From the NCBI GenBank assembly GCA_046537875.1, contig JBKHJZ010000093.1:1-12388 (forward strand): a stretch of DNA of 12,388 nt, in the 5' to 3' direction. The translations under genes and the position numbers were made by a program. Origin of the DNA: JBKHJZ01 sp046537875 (lineage in GTDB: Bacteria; Actinomycetota; Acidimicrobiia; Acidimicrobiales; VFJN01). The notes beneath the pieces were generated by a model that searched no databases, was not told the DNA's origin, and saw nothing but the letters and a program-made list of their open reading frames with translations. Below are positions 1 through 7,154 of this stretch, one piece after another; the stretch's first letter is position 1, and every line of letters starts with the position of its first letter.

Positions 1-1173
1 GGACCGGGCTGGCCGGCGGGCGAGCCACCGCCGGATCGCCCGGCCGGCGAGCCACCGCCGGATCGTCCGGCCGGGGGCCCCGAGGCCACCTGGCGGCCGC
101 CCCGCCGTCGCCGCGGGTGGATCGCCCTCGTCGTGGGTGTGCTCCTCGGGGGCCTGGTCGGCGGGGGCGTCGGGGCGACGGTCGCGTCCGACGGCGAGGG
201 CGACCGCATCGTGGCCCGGCCACCGGTCGCGACCCCCGAGGGGGCGATGGACGTGCAGGCGATCCTCGACGGGGTGCAGGAGTCGGTCGTGACGATCGAG
301 ACCGCCGTCGGTGGGCAGGGCGGGCTGTTCGAGGGCGCGGGAACCGGTGTCGTCCTCTCGCCCGACGGCTTCGTGCTCACCAACGCGCACGTCATCAGCG
401 GGTCCCAGGAGATCAACGTGCGGCTCTTCGACGGTTCCCGGCACCAGGCCGAGTTCGTCGGCAGCGAGCCGCGCAGCGACCTGGCGGTCATCCGCCTCCG
501 CGACGTCGACGACCTCACGCCGGCCACGCTGGGCTCGTCGGACGCCCTGCTGGTGGGGGAGCCGGTCATCGCCATCGGCAACGCCCTCAACCTCGGCGGG
601 CGGCCCACGGTCACCACCGGCATCGTCTCGGCCACCAACCGGTCGATCCCCGGGCCGGATGTCGAGCTGGCCAACCTGATCCAGACCGACGCCGCGATCA
701 ACCCGGGCAACTCGGGCGGCCCGCTCGTCGACGTGGCCGGCGAGGTGGTCGGCATCAACACCGCGATCATCGAGGACAGCCAGAACATCGGCTTCGCGAT
801 CGCCATCGACCACGCCAAGCCGATCATCGAGACCCTCCGGGAGGGCGGCGGCGACGTCACCCCCGACACGCCCCTGCTGGGCGTGACCACGGTGCCGCTC
901 GACCTGGTCGAGGAGGCGGTCAAGGACCGGCTGGGGATCCGGGCGGACCAGGGCGCCTTCGTGGTCGACGTCACGTCGGGCAGCGGGGCCGACGAGGCGG
1001 GCATCCGCCAAGGCGACGTGATCGTGGGGGCCGACGGCGAGGAGATCTCCGAGCACGAACGCCTCGGCGAGATCGTCCGCGACAAGGAGCCCGGCGACTC
1101 GATCGACCTCGTCATCGAGCGCGAGGGCGAGGAGCAGACGATCACCGCCACCATCGGCCGCCAGGGCGGCTGA
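1..1173 (+). CDS. HtrA/DegP-like membrane-anchored serine protease with PDZ domain (5' partial)
   Basis: The frame is open from base 1, so the true start lies upstream of the window. The visible protein begins with a Pro/Gly-rich cytoplasmic segment, then an RRRRG stop-transfer motif and one hydrophobic helix (about bases 118-190), giving a signal-anchor with the protease outside the membrane. The trypsin-like triad is clear: His in TNAHV (bases 388-390), Asp in SDLAV (478-480) and Ser in GNSGGPL (712-714). A single PDZ domain follows (about 880-1165) with a DEAGIRQGDVI core. This order is typical of actinobacterial HtrA/PepD proteins, which degrade or refold misfolded envelope proteins. The GTG at 133 would cut into the membrane helix and is not a credible start. 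Which HtrA paralogue this is cannot be told. It has no evident functional link to the phosphate genes downstream. Confidence 0.93.
   Translation, partial: GPGWPAGEPPPDRPAGEPPPDRPAGGPEATWRPPRRRRGWIALVVGVLLGGLVGGGVGATVASDGEGDRIVARPPVATPEGAMDVQAILDGVQESVVTIETAVGGQGGLFEGAGTGVVLSPDGFVLTNAHVISGSQEINVRLFDGSRHQAEFVGSEPRSDLAVIRLRDVDDLTPATLGSSDALLVGEPVIAIGNALNLGGRPTVTTGIVSATNRSIPGPDVELANLIQTDAAINPGNSGGPLVDVAGEVVGINTAIIEDSQNIGFAIAIDHAKPIIETLREGGGDVTPDTPLLGVTTVPLDLVEEAVKDRLGIRADQGAFVVDVTSGSGADEAGIRQGDVIVGADGEEISEHERLGEIVRDKEPGDSIDLVIEREGEEQTITATIGRQGG
22..75 (+). repeat. 27-bp in-frame tandem repeat in the HtrA N-terminal linker
   Basis: Two adjacent 27-bp copies (22-48 and 49-75) differ at two bases and encode EPPPDRPAG twice. 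A degenerate WPAG precedes them, so the array may continue upstream of the window. It lies in the cytoplasmic proline-rich tail before the membrane helix, a region that usually varies in length between relatives. Confidence 0.8.
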
Positions 1174-1184
1174 CCCCCCCGCCC

Positions 1185-1202
1185 CGATCGCGGGAGCGGT
1201 CG
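1185..1202 (+). terminator. Possible hairpin terminator after the HtrA gene
   Basis: A 7-bp stem (1185-1191 with 1196-1202, one G-U pair) closes a GGGA tetraloop of the GNRA class, 11 nt after the stop codon. No U-tract follows, so it would be a U-less actinobacterial-type terminator. It also sits within the promoter region of the next gene, so it may be chance in GC-rich DNA. Confidence 0.3.
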
Positions 1203-1203
1203 C

Positions 1204-1209
1204 TAGGCT
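1204..1209 (+). promoter_or_regulatory. Candidate -10 element of a leaderless promoter for the 90-aa gene
   Basis: TAGGCT fits the actinobacterial TANNNT -10 consensus and ends 8 nt before the ATG at 1218. No Shine-Dalgarno sequence lies between them, so transcription probably starts at or very near the start codon. No convincing -35 is visible. Confidence 0.5.
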
Positions 1210-1217
1210 GCCCGTCC

Positions 1218-1490
1218 ATGACCGACGTCCAGCCCGAGGTGGAGCCGCCCCGCGCCCACGCCCGCGTCGTCTACCTCGGGCCGGTCGCCCCCCACTGGGA
1301 GATCCAGTCCGACTTCGGCGACCGCCAGGTGATCGAGGACTTTCGCACGCGGGTCCACGCCCGCCTGATCCTGCTGCCGCCGCACGACCCGCAGTTCCGC
1401 CGCAACCGCGAGCGGGTGGTGCGCGACGCCGAGCGGGAGAACATCCTGCTCGAGTGGGATCTGGGCTACCCCGAGGACGACCAGGGCTGA
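1218..1490 (+). CDS. Conserved-looking hypothetical protein, 90 aa
   Basis: I do not recognise a named family. The product is a small soluble protein of 90 residues, with no signal peptide or membrane segment. An acidic/proline N-terminus (1-14) is followed by a compact part containing VVYLGPVAPHWEI (17-29), SDFGD (31-35), an Arg-rich stretch, LLPPHDPQF (52-60) and a charged helix ending in ILLEWDLGY (76-84). The frame is open further upstream, but the ATG at 1218 follows a good TANNNT element and excludes non-protein-like Arg/Gly-rich sequence, so I chose it. Balanced composition and start context support a real gene. It sits alone between the protease and ppk, with about 85 nt to ppk; nothing in the sequence shows its role. 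Confidence 0.75.
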   Translation: MTDVQPEVEPPRAHARVVYLGPVAPHWEIQSDFGDRQVIEDFRTRVHARLILLPPHDPQFRRNRERVVRDAERENILLEWDLGYPEDDQG

Positions 1491-1524
1491 CCTGAACCGC
1501 CGGACGCCCACCGATGCCGGCGCT

Positions 1525-1549
1525 CGCCGCCGGGGCGCGGCGGGCGGCG
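1525..1549 (+). terminator. Possible GC hairpin between the 90-aa gene and ppk
   Basis: A perfect 7-bp all-GC stem (1525-1531 with 1543-1549) encloses an 11-nt loop, starting 35 nt after the stop at 1490. There is no U-tract. It lies just upstream of the ppk -10 element, so it may be a terminator or simply GC-rich chance pairing. Confidence 0.25.
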
Positions 1550-1563
1550 TCAGGGGCACTGGA

Positions 1564-1569
1564 TAGCCT
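1564..1569 (+). promoter_or_regulatory. Candidate -10 element of a leaderless ppk promoter
   Basis: TAGCCT (TANNNT class) is followed by exactly 6 nt and then the ppk ATG at 1576, which places the predicted transcription start on the A of the ATG. No Shine-Dalgarno sequence is present. No GTTCACC-type PHO repeat is visible in 1491-1575, so direct RegX3/PhoP control of ppk is not supported here. Confidence 0.6.
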
Positions 1570-1575
1570 GACCGC

Positions 1576-3675
1576 ATGGCCGGAACGCTCGAGACCGGCC
1601 GGGCCCCCGGAGACCTGGACGCGCGCCGCTACCGGAACCGCGAGCTGTCGTGGTTGGAGTTCAACGAGCGCGTGCTGGCGCTGGCGGAGGACGACCGGGT
1701 GCCGCTGCTCGAGCGGGCCAAGTTCCTGGCCATCTTCGGCCAGAACCTCGACGAGTTCTTCCAGGTGCGCGTGGCCGGGCTGAAGGACCAGGTGGCGGCG
1801 GGTGTCGGGGGGACGAGCCCCGACGGGCGCACCGCCGTGCAGCAGCTGCTCGACATCCGCGACCGCCTCGATGCCGCGCTGCCCCGCATGCAGGCCACGT
1901 TCCTCGACCGGGTGGCGCCGGCGCTCGCCGAGGCGGGGATCCGGCTCTCGTCGTGGTCAGACCTCGACGAGGACGACGGGAAGTTCCTGGTCGAGACCTT
2001 CGACGAGCGGATCTTCCCGGTGCTCACCCCGCTGGCGGTCGATCCCGGTCACCCCTTCCCCTACATCTCGAGCCTGTCGCTCAACCTGGCGGTGCTGGTG
2101 CGCGACCCGGAGACCGGCACCCGCCGGTTCGCCCGGGTCAAGGTCCCGCCGCTGCTGCCCCGCTTCGTGCTGCTGCCCGACGGCGAGCGGTACGTCCCGC
2201 TGGAGCAGGTCATCGCGGCCCACCTCGACCGGCTCTTCCCGGGCATGGAGATCGAGCAGACCTGCGCGTTCCGGGTCACCCGCAACGCCGACCTCACGCT
2301 CGAGGAGGAGGAGGCCGAGGACCTGCTGGCCGCGGTCGAGATCGAGCTGCGCCGGCGGCGCTTCGGTCGGGCGGTGCGGCTGGAGATCGACGCGGCGATG
2401 TCCGACGAGGTGCGTGACCTGCTCCAGCGCGAGCTCGACGTCGAGGACGACGACGTCTACGTCTCGGTGGCGCCGCTCGACCTGGGCGGCCTCTGGTCGG
2501 TCTACGGCGTCGACCGCCCCGACCTGAAGTACCCCGCGTACACCCGGGTGACGCCGGCCCGGCTGAGCTCGGAGGACGGCGAGCGGGCCGACGTGTTCGC
2601 GGCCATCCGCCGCGGCGACCTGCTCGTTCACCATCCCTACGAGAGCTTCCGCACCACCGTCGAGGAGTTCGTGCGCCAGGCGTCGGTCGATCCCGGGGTG
2701 CTGGCGCTGAAGATGACCCTGTACCGCACCTCGGGCGACAGCCCCATCGCCCGGTCGCTCATCCGGGCCGCCGAGCAGGGCAAGCAGGTGGCGGTGATCG
2801 TCGAGCTCAAGGCCCGGTTCGACGAGAGCGCCAACATCGAGTGGGCGCGGGCGCTGGAGACGGCGGGCGTCCACGTGGCCTACGGGCTCATCGGGCTGAA
2901 GGTGCACGCCAAGACCACCCTGGTGGTGCGCGAGGAGGCCGACGGCCTGCGCCGCTACTGCCACGTGGGCACGGGCAACTACAACCCCGAGACGGCCCGC
3001 CACTACGAGGACCTGGGACTGCTCACCTGCGACCCGGCGGTGGGCGAGGACGTGACCCGGCTGTTCAACGAGCTCACCGGCCTGGGTCGCAGCGTCGAGT
3101 ACCGCCGCCTGCTGGTGGCGCCCCGCACGCTGCGCCGCGAGATCGTCGAGCTCATCCGCGGCGAGGCGGCCGCCGGTGGCGGCGCGGGTCGCATCACGAT
3201 GAAGATGAACAGCCTCGTCGACCCCGAGATGATCGACGAGCTGTACGCGGCGTCGCAGGCCGGGGTCGACATCGACCTGATCGTGCGGGGCATCTGCTGC
3301 CTCACCCCGGGGGTGCCGGGCCTGTCCGAGAACATCCGGGTGCGGTCGATCGTGGGGCGCTACCTCGAGCACTCCCGGATCTACCGGTTCGCCAACGGCG
3401 CCGGCCCCGGGGAGCCGCGCTACCTGATCGGCTCGGCCGACCTGATGCCCCGCAACCTCGACGGGCGGGTCGAGGTGCTGGTGCCCGTGCACGACCCCGG
3501 CCTGCAGGGCCGCCTCGACGAGGTGCTCGACGTGGTGCTCGGCGACGACGTGCTCGCCTGGACCCTCGGCCCCGACGGCCGGTGGCTGCGCTCGCCGGTG
3601 GGTGGCCGGCGGGAGACGCACGCCGAGCTGCAGCGGATCACCGCCGAGCGCCTCCGCCGCCTGCTCCCCACCTGA
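1576..3675 (+). CDS. ppk1: Polyphosphate kinase 1
   Basis: This 699-residue protein is close to the usual PPK1 length. It reversibly transfers the ATP gamma-phosphate onto inorganic polyphosphate, through a phosphohistidine. The N-terminal domain opens with NRELSWLEFNERVL (21-34) and QNLDEFFQVRV (56-66). The two phospholipase-D-like catalytic domains follow. LKVHAK holds His444, which aligns with the autophosphorylated His (E. coli His435), next to HVGTGNYNPETARHYEDLGLLT-type sequence (463-484). RYLEHSRIY holds His599, matching the second catalytic His. ALKMTLYRTSGDSPI (377-391) and SADLMPRNLD (620-629) are also family hallmarks. The ATG at 1576 is preceded by a leaderless-type -10. It lies upstream of the phosphate importer and probably stores phosphate brought in by PstSCAB. 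Identification is secure. Confidence 0.98.
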   Translation: MAGTLETGRAPGDLDARRYRNRELSWLEFNERVLALAEDDRVPLLERAKFLAIFGQNLDEFFQVRVAGLKDQVAAGVGGTSPDGRTAVQQLLDIRDRLDAALPRMQATFLDRVAPALAEAGIRLSSWSDLDEDDGKFLVETFDERIFPVLTPLAVDPGHPFPYISSLSLNLAVLVRDPETGTRRFARVKVPPLLPRFVLLPDGERYVPLEQVIAAHLDRLFPGMEIEQTCAFRVTRNADLTLEEEEAEDLLAAVEIELRRRRFGRAVRLEIDAAMSDEVRDLLQRELDVEDDDVYVSVAPLDLGGLWSVYGVDRPDLKYPAYTRVTPARLSSEDGERADVFAAIRRGDLLVHHPYESFRTTVEEFVRQASVDPGVLALKMTLYRTSGDSPIARSLIRAAEQGKQVAVIVELKARFDESANIEWARALETAGVHVAYGLIGLKVHAKTTLVVREEADGLRRYCHVGTGNYNPETARHYEDLGLLTCDPAVGEDVTRLFNELTGLGRSVEYRRLLVAPRTLRREIVELIRGEAAAGGGAGRITMKMNSLVDPEMIDELYAASQAGVDIDLIVRGICCLTPGVPGLSENIRVRSIVGRYLEHSRIYRFANGAGPGEPRYLIGSADLMPRNLDGRVEVLVPVHDPGLQGRLDEVLDVVLGDDVLAWTLGPDGRWLRSPVGGRRETHAELQRITAERLRRLLPT

Positions 3676-3699
3676 CCCATCCGCGTCGCTGTCGGTGGG
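3676..3699 (+). terminator. Weak hairpin between ppk and rmuC
   Basis: An imperfect stem with one bulged U (3676-3683 with 3693-3699) and a 9-nt loop begins right after the ppk stop. It has no U-tract and could be fortuitous. Confidence 0.2.
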
Positions 3700-3705
3700 C
3701 GCTCG

Positions 3706-3711
3706 TAAGGT
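3706..3711 (+). promoter_or_regulatory. Candidate -10 element of a leaderless rmuC promoter
   Basis: TAAGGT fits TANNNT and is separated from the ATG at 3718 by exactly 6 nt, the same geometry as upstream of ppk. No ribosome-binding site lies in the 42-nt gap after ppk. This suggests rmuC is transcribed separately from ppk. Confidence 0.6.
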
Positions 3712-3717
3712 CGCCCC

Positions 3718-4992
3718 ATGGACGTCGTGGTGCTCGCCGCCAGCGTGCTCGGGGGCCTCGTGGTCGGGGTGGCGCTGGCCGTCGCCGTCGGGCGTGGCGT
3801 CGCGGCCGCCACCGTCCGCTCGGCCTCGGTGCGCCTGCGCGACCAGGCGGGCGCCGAGCGCGAGGCACTGGTGCGGGCGGCGGTCGACTCGGCGGTCGAC
3901 ACGGTGGTGAAGGTGGCGGGCGACCGGCTCGGCGCCCAGGCCGAGGCGGGCTCCCGCGAGCTCCGGAGCAGGCACGAGGCGTTCGAGCGGCGGGTGGGCG
4001 AGCTGCGGGGCTCGGTCACCGAGCAGATGAGCCTGCGCAACGCAGCGGTCGAGCAGCAGATCGGCGACGTCAGGGGCGAGCTCGTCAAGGTGGCCGAGCT
4101 GGTGGCCAGCCTCCAGCGCGAGCGGGCCGAGCAGCACGGCCGGGTCGAGACCCGGCTCGCCGAGGTGGCCTCGGCCAGCGCCAGGCTGGCCGACACCACC
4201 CAGTCGCTCCGGCAGGCGCTGGCAAACCCCACGGCCCGGGGCCAGTGGGGCGAGCGCATGGCCGACGACGTGCTGCGGGCCGCCGGGCTGGTCGAGGGCA
4301 TGAGCTACCGCAAGCAGTCGGCCACCGCGGCCGGCACCGTGCCCGACTTCACGTTCCTGCTGCCCGGCGGGCGGGTGCTCCACATGGACGTGAAGTTCCC
4401 GATCGACAACTACCTGCGCTACCTCGAGGCCACCACCGACACCGAGCGCGACAGCTACCGCACCGCCTTCGTGCGCGACGTCCGCGCCCGGGTCAAGGAG
4501 CTGTCGGGCCGCGTCTACATCGACCGCGACGAGACGCTCGACGAGGTGCTGCTGTTCATCCCCAACGAGGCCGTCTACGCCTTCGTGCACCAGCACGACC
4601 GCGATCTGGTCGAGGTCGCGCTGGCGCAGAAGGTGGTGCTGTGCTCGCCGTGCACGCTCTTCTCGGTGCTGGCGGTCATCCGCCAGGCGGTCGAGCAGAC
4701 CCGGCTCCAGCGCACCTCCGACGAGATCCTGCGCGCCCTCGCCGGCTTCGAGCAGCAGTGGGGCAGGTTCATCGAGGCGCTCGACAAGGTGGGCCGCAGC
4801 TTCGACTCGGTGCGCCGCAGCTTCGACGACCTGTCGGGGCCCCGGCGGCGCCAGCTCGAGCGCCAGCTCGACCGGGTGGCCGAGCTCCGCTCCCGCACCC
4901 TGGGCGAGGGCGAGGGCGAGGACGACGAGCCGGGGCTGGTGGCAGGGGAGATCCGAGAGTTGCCGCGCCCACCCGGCGCCGCGGCCAGCTGA
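3718..4992 (+). CDS. rmuC: RmuC-family protein (predicted nuclease-fold recombination limiter)
   Basis: RmuC proteins limit recombination-associated rearrangements at inverted repeats in E. coli; the biochemical activity is poorly defined but the core has a PD-(D/E)XK-like fold. This 424-aa copy has an N-terminal hydrophobic helix (about 3-30), a long charged heptad-like coiled-coil region (about 40-165), and the RmuC core from about 170. Core hallmarks are GQWGE (175-179), VPDF (208-211) and MDVKFPIDNY (223-232), with candidate catalytic Glu179, Asp210, Asp224 and Lys226; LFIPNEAVYAF (279-289) follows. The C-terminus carries an acidic GEGEGEDDE tract (396-404). The ATG at 3718 follows a leaderless-type -10. 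It has no obvious phosphate role. The family call is strong, the function only by homology. Confidence 0.95.
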   Translation: MDVVVLAASVLGGLVVGVALAVAVGRGVAAATVRSASVRLRDQAGAEREALVRAAVDSAVDTVVKVAGDRLGAQAEAGSRELRSRHEAFERRVGELRGSVTEQMSLRNAAVEQQIGDVRGELVKVAELVASLQRERAEQHGRVETRLAEVASASARLADTTQSLRQALANPTARGQWGERMADDVLRAAGLVEGMSYRKQSATAAGTVPDFTFLLPGGRVLHMDVKFPIDNYLRYLEATTDTERDSYRTAFVRDVRARVKELSGRVYIDRDETLDEVLLFIPNEAVYAFVHQHDRDLVEVALAQKVVLCSPCTLFSVLAVIRQAVEQTRLQRTSDEILRALAGFEQQWGRFIEALDKVGRSFDSVRRSFDDLSGPRRRQLERQLDRVAELRSRTLGEGEGEDDEPGLVAGEIRELPRPPGAAAS

Positions 4993-5007
4993 GCCGCGCA
5001 GCCCGGC

Positions 5008-5036
5008 GAGCCGCTGAGCCACCGAGCCGCCGAGCC
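5008..5036 (+). repeat. 8-bp tandem repeat (GAGCC-N3) between rmuC and pstS
   Basis: Units start at 5008, 5016, 5024 and 5032, each GAGCC followed by variable C-rich bases; the last is partial. It lies just after the rmuC stop, in DNA with no gene. It may be a small slippage-prone minisatellite with no function. Confidence 0.6.
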
Positions 5037-5048
5037 CGCCGGCCGGCG
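5037..5048. other. Perfect 12-bp GC palindrome upstream of the PHO box
   Basis: CGCCGGCCGGCG is self-complementary and lies 45 nt after the rmuC stop. It could be part of a U-less terminator for rmuC, but as a palindrome without a spacer it makes only a short hairpin. Such words are common in DNA of this composition. Confidence 0.25.
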
Positions 5049-5074
5049 GCGGTCGGGGCGGGAGTTGGGCGAAC

Positions 5075-5126
5075 GTTCCCGGCTCGTTCACCTTCCGTTC
5101 ACCTCGTGCCTCCCCGGGCGTTCACC
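5075..5126 (+). promoter_or_regulatory. PHO box: direct repeats of GTTCACC with 11-bp spacing, upstream of pstS
   Basis: GTTCCCG at 5075, GTTCACC at 5086 and GTTCACC at 5097 lie exactly 11 bp apart. A further exact GTTCACC lies at 5120, 23 bp after the third copy, with only a degenerate half-site (4 of 7 matches) at 5109. Direct repeats of G(G/T)TCAYY with 11-bp periodicity are the known Streptomyces PhoP PHO box, and RegX3-type regulators use similar sites. The last copy ends 9 nt before a TACGGT -10, as expected for an activator site replacing the -35. This predicts induction of pstSCAB on phosphate limitation, probably by the regulator at 11388-12095. Confidence 0.85.
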
Positions 5127-5135
5127 TGCCGCCCC

Positions 5136-5141
5136 TACGGT
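5136..5141 (+). promoter_or_regulatory. Candidate -10 element of the pst promoter
   Basis: TACGGT fits TANNNT and lies 9 nt after the last PHO repeat. The predicted transcription start is near 5148, giving a leader of about 60 nt before the pstS GTG. The leader contains a 12-bp GC palindrome at 5152-5163 of unknown relevance. Confidence 0.55.
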
Positions 5142-5193
5142 GCGATGCGACGGCGGGCCCGCCCGGGGTGACCGCCCGTGATCATTCGACGCC

Positions 5194-5200
5194 GGGGAGG
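5194..5200 (+). promoter_or_regulatory. Ribosome-binding site deciding the pstS start
   Basis: GGGGAGG ends 6 nt before GTG 5207. An in-frame GTG at 5168 would add 13 polar residues in front of the signal peptide and has no such site, so 5207 is preferred. Confidence 0.75.
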
Positions 5201-5206
5201 TCATGT

Positions 5207-6205
5207 GTGCCGCCCAACCGAGCACGCCGGTCGCTGTGGTTGCCGGCGCTCCTGGTGGTGGGACTGGCGCTGACCGCCTGCGGGCGTGACGGCGGGGGCG
5301 CCGCGGCGGGCATGTCGGGTGCCATCAACATCTCGGGATCCTCGACCGTCGAGCCGATCTCGGCGCTGGCCGCCGAGGCGTACCACGACCGGAACCCCGA
5401 CGTGGACTTCGCCGTCGACGGGCCCGGCACAGGCGACGGCTTCGAGCTGTTCTGCGACGGTGAGACCGAGATCTCCGACGCCTCGCGCGCCATCGCCGAG
5501 GAGGAGGTCGAGACCTGTCGGGAGAACGGCGTCGAGTTCGTGGAGCTGCGGATCGGCTACGACGGCATCGTGGTGATGACCAACCGCACCAACGACGCGG
5601 TCGAGTGCCTGAACCTCGCCGACCTGTACGCGCTCACCGGCCCGGAGTCCGACGGCATCGACACGTGGTCGGGGGCCGCCGACATCGCCCGGGAGCTGGG
5701 CTCCGAGACCGAGCTGCCCGACGCCGAGCTGCTGCTCACCGGCCCCGGCACCGAGTCGGGCACCTACGACTCCTACGTCGAGATCGCGATCGAGGACATC
5801 GCCGAGCAGCGGGGGCAGGAGCCCACCACCCGCACCGACTACGCCTCGTCGTCCGACGACAACGTGATCGTGGCGAACGTGGCCGGCAACGACACCTCGC
5901 TCGGATGGGTGGGCTTCGCCTTCGCCGAGGAGGCCCCCGACACGGTGCGGGAGATCCCGATCGCCGAGGAGCCCGGCGGCACCTGCGTCGAGCCGACCCG
6001 GGAGACCATCGCCGAGGGCACCTACCCGCTGTCCCGGCCGCTGTTCATCTACGTGAACACCGCCAGGGCCGAACAGAACCCGTCGCTGGCCGACTTCGTC
6101 GACTTCTACCTGGCGAACGCCGACCGGTTCGTCGACGAGGCCGGCTACGTGCCGCTGCCCGACGACCAGCTGGCCGAGAGCCGGGCGGCCTGGGAGGCAC
6201 GCTGA
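5207..6205 (+). CDS. pstS: Phosphate ABC transporter, substrate-binding lipoprotein PstS
   Basis: This is the phosphate-capturing lipoprotein of the high-affinity Pst importer. The 332-aa product starts at GTG 5207 behind a strong Shine-Dalgarno sequence. Residues 1-24 form a lipoprotein signal peptide (Arg-rich n-region, hydrophobic core) with lipobox LTAC, making Cys25 the lipidated residue on the outer face of the membrane. Mature hallmarks are ISGSSTVEPI (42-51), GPGTGDGFELF (72-82), SDASRAI (90-96), GPGTESGTYDSY (179-190) and a C-terminal YPLSRPLFIYVN block (273-284). Ser/Thr/Asp residues in these loops bind phosphate in the family. Four mature cysteines besides Cys25 (83, 104, 135, 260) could form disulfides. 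It heads the pst operon, 1 nt before pstC, behind the PHO box. Confidence 0.97.
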   Translation: MPPNRARRSLWLPALLVVGLALTACGRDGGGAAAGMSGAINISGSSTVEPISALAAEAYHDRNPDVDFAVDGPGTGDGFELFCDGETEISDASRAIAEEEVETCRENGVEFVELRIGYDGIVVMTNRTNDAVECLNLADLYALTGPESDGIDTWSGAADIARELGSETELPDAELLLTGPGTESGTYDSYVEIAIEDIAEQRGQEPTTRTDYASSSDDNVIVANVAGNDTSLGWVGFAFAEEAPDTVREIPIAEEPGGTCVEPTRETIAEGTYPLSRPLFIYVNTARAEQNPSLADFVDFYLANADRFVDEAGYVPLPDDQLAESRAAWEAR

Positions 6206-6206
6206 C

Positions 6207-7145
6207 GTGACCGACACCGTGGGCGCCCCGGCCGTCGACCTGTCGGGCGATCCCCGGCGGCACCGCCGCGAGCGGCTCGTCGGGGCGGTGTTCCTGCTGG
6301 CGGCACTGGCGTCGGTGCTGGTGAGCGGGCTGATCCTGGTCTCGCTCTTCTCCGAGGGCGCGGAGTTCTTCCTGGAGGTCGACTGGGGCCGGGTGTTCGC
6401 GAACGACGTCTGGAACCCCCGGGCGGGCCGCTTCAGCCTGTCGACGATCGTCGTTGGCAGCCTGGTGGTGACCGGGGTGGCGATGGCCGTGTCGACCCCC
6501 CTCGGGCTGGGTGCCGCCGTCTACCTCGCGGAGTACGCGCCGCCCCGCGTGCGCGGGCTGCTCAAGCCGGTCCTCGAGGTGCTCGCCGGCATCCCGTCGG
6601 TCGTGCTCGGCGTGTTCGCCCTCAACTGGATCGCCCCCGAGGTGGTGGGCTTCTTCTTCGGCGCGGGCGAGGGCCGCACGGGATCGATGCTGGCGGCGGG
6701 CATCGGGGTCGGCATCCTCACGATCCCGCTCATGGCCTCGGTCTCCGAGGACGCCATGCGCGCGGTCCCGCCCGCGCTCCGCCAGGCGTCGGCGGGGCTG
6801 GGCGCGCGCCCGATCTCGACGACCCTGCGGGTCGTGCTGCCCGCTGCGATCTCGGGCATCGTGGCCGCGTTCATCCTCGCCGCCTCCCGGGCGATCGGCG
6901 AGACGATGGTCGTGTTCATCGCCGGGGGTGCGGCGGACGCCGCCCCGTTCACGGTCGACCCGCTCGACGGCAGCCTCACGATGACCGCGGCGATGGCGTC
7001 GCTCGCCACCGGCACCGAGAGCGTGCGGGGCGCAGGGCTCGCGGTCCCCAGCCTCTACTTCGTCGGGATCGTCCTGTTCGTCATCACCTTCGTGCTGAAC
7101 GTGATCGCCAACCGCGTCGTGCGCCGCGTGCGCCAGGTGTACTGA
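6207..7145 (+). CDS. pstC: Phosphate ABC transporter permease PstC
   Basis: PstC and PstA form the membrane channel through which phosphate from PstS is moved. This 312-aa protein has about six hydrophobic helices (roughly 24-47, 79-106, 121-150, 161-180, 211-232, 282-305). The cytoplasmic EAA-type loop that docks on PstB spans about 181-212 (AMRAVPPALRQAS and GLGA). ASRAIGETM (226-234) supplies Arg228 and Glu232, matching conserved charged residues needed for transport in PstC/PstA. GTG 6207 begins one base after the pstS stop, with GGGAGG (6192-6197) inside the end of pstS as ribosome-binding site. Order after pstS and the long loop between helices 1 and 2 support PstC rather than PstA. Confidence 0.95.
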   Translation: MTDTVGAPAVDLSGDPRRHRRERLVGAVFLLAALASVLVSGLILVSLFSEGAEFFLEVDWGRVFANDVWNPRAGRFSLSTIVVGSLVVTGVAMAVSTPLGLGAAVYLAEYAPPRVRGLLKPVLEVLAGIPSVVLGVFALNWIAPEVVGFFFGAGEGRTGSMLAAGIGVGILTIPLMASVSEDAMRAVPPALRQASAGLGARPISTTLRVVLPAAISGIVAAFILAASRAIGETMVVFIAGGAADAAPFTVDPLDGSLTMTAAMASLATGTESVRGAGLAVPSLYFVGIVLFVITFVLNVIANRVVRRVRQVY

Positions 7146-7154
7146 GAGGCCGAG

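Noticed and set aside
117..1217. Upstream extension of the 90-aa gene to position 117
   Set aside because: The extension is the off-frame reading of the HtrA gene and is almost wholly Arg/Gly/Pro; the ATG at 1218 has a fitting -10.
2625..2631. GTTCACC motif inside ppk
   Set aside because: A single copy within coding sequence with no 11-bp partner repeat; most likely chance.
1957..5091. Long open frame of 1044 codons on the minus strand opposite ppk and rmuC
   Set aside because: It lies entirely opposite two well-identified genes. Its translation is rich in His, Arg, Gly, Ala and Gln without domains, as expected for the antisense of GC-rich coding DNA.
2841..5171. 776-codon + strand open frame crossing ppk, rmuC and the intergenic gap
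   Set aside because: Its Arg/Gly/Ala-rich translation is out of frame with ppk and rmuC and ignores their boundaries; it is not protein-like.
5168..5206. Earlier GTG start for pstS
   Set aside because: It would place 13 polar residues before the signal peptide and lacks a ribosome-binding site; GTG 5207 has GGGGAGG 6 nt upstream.
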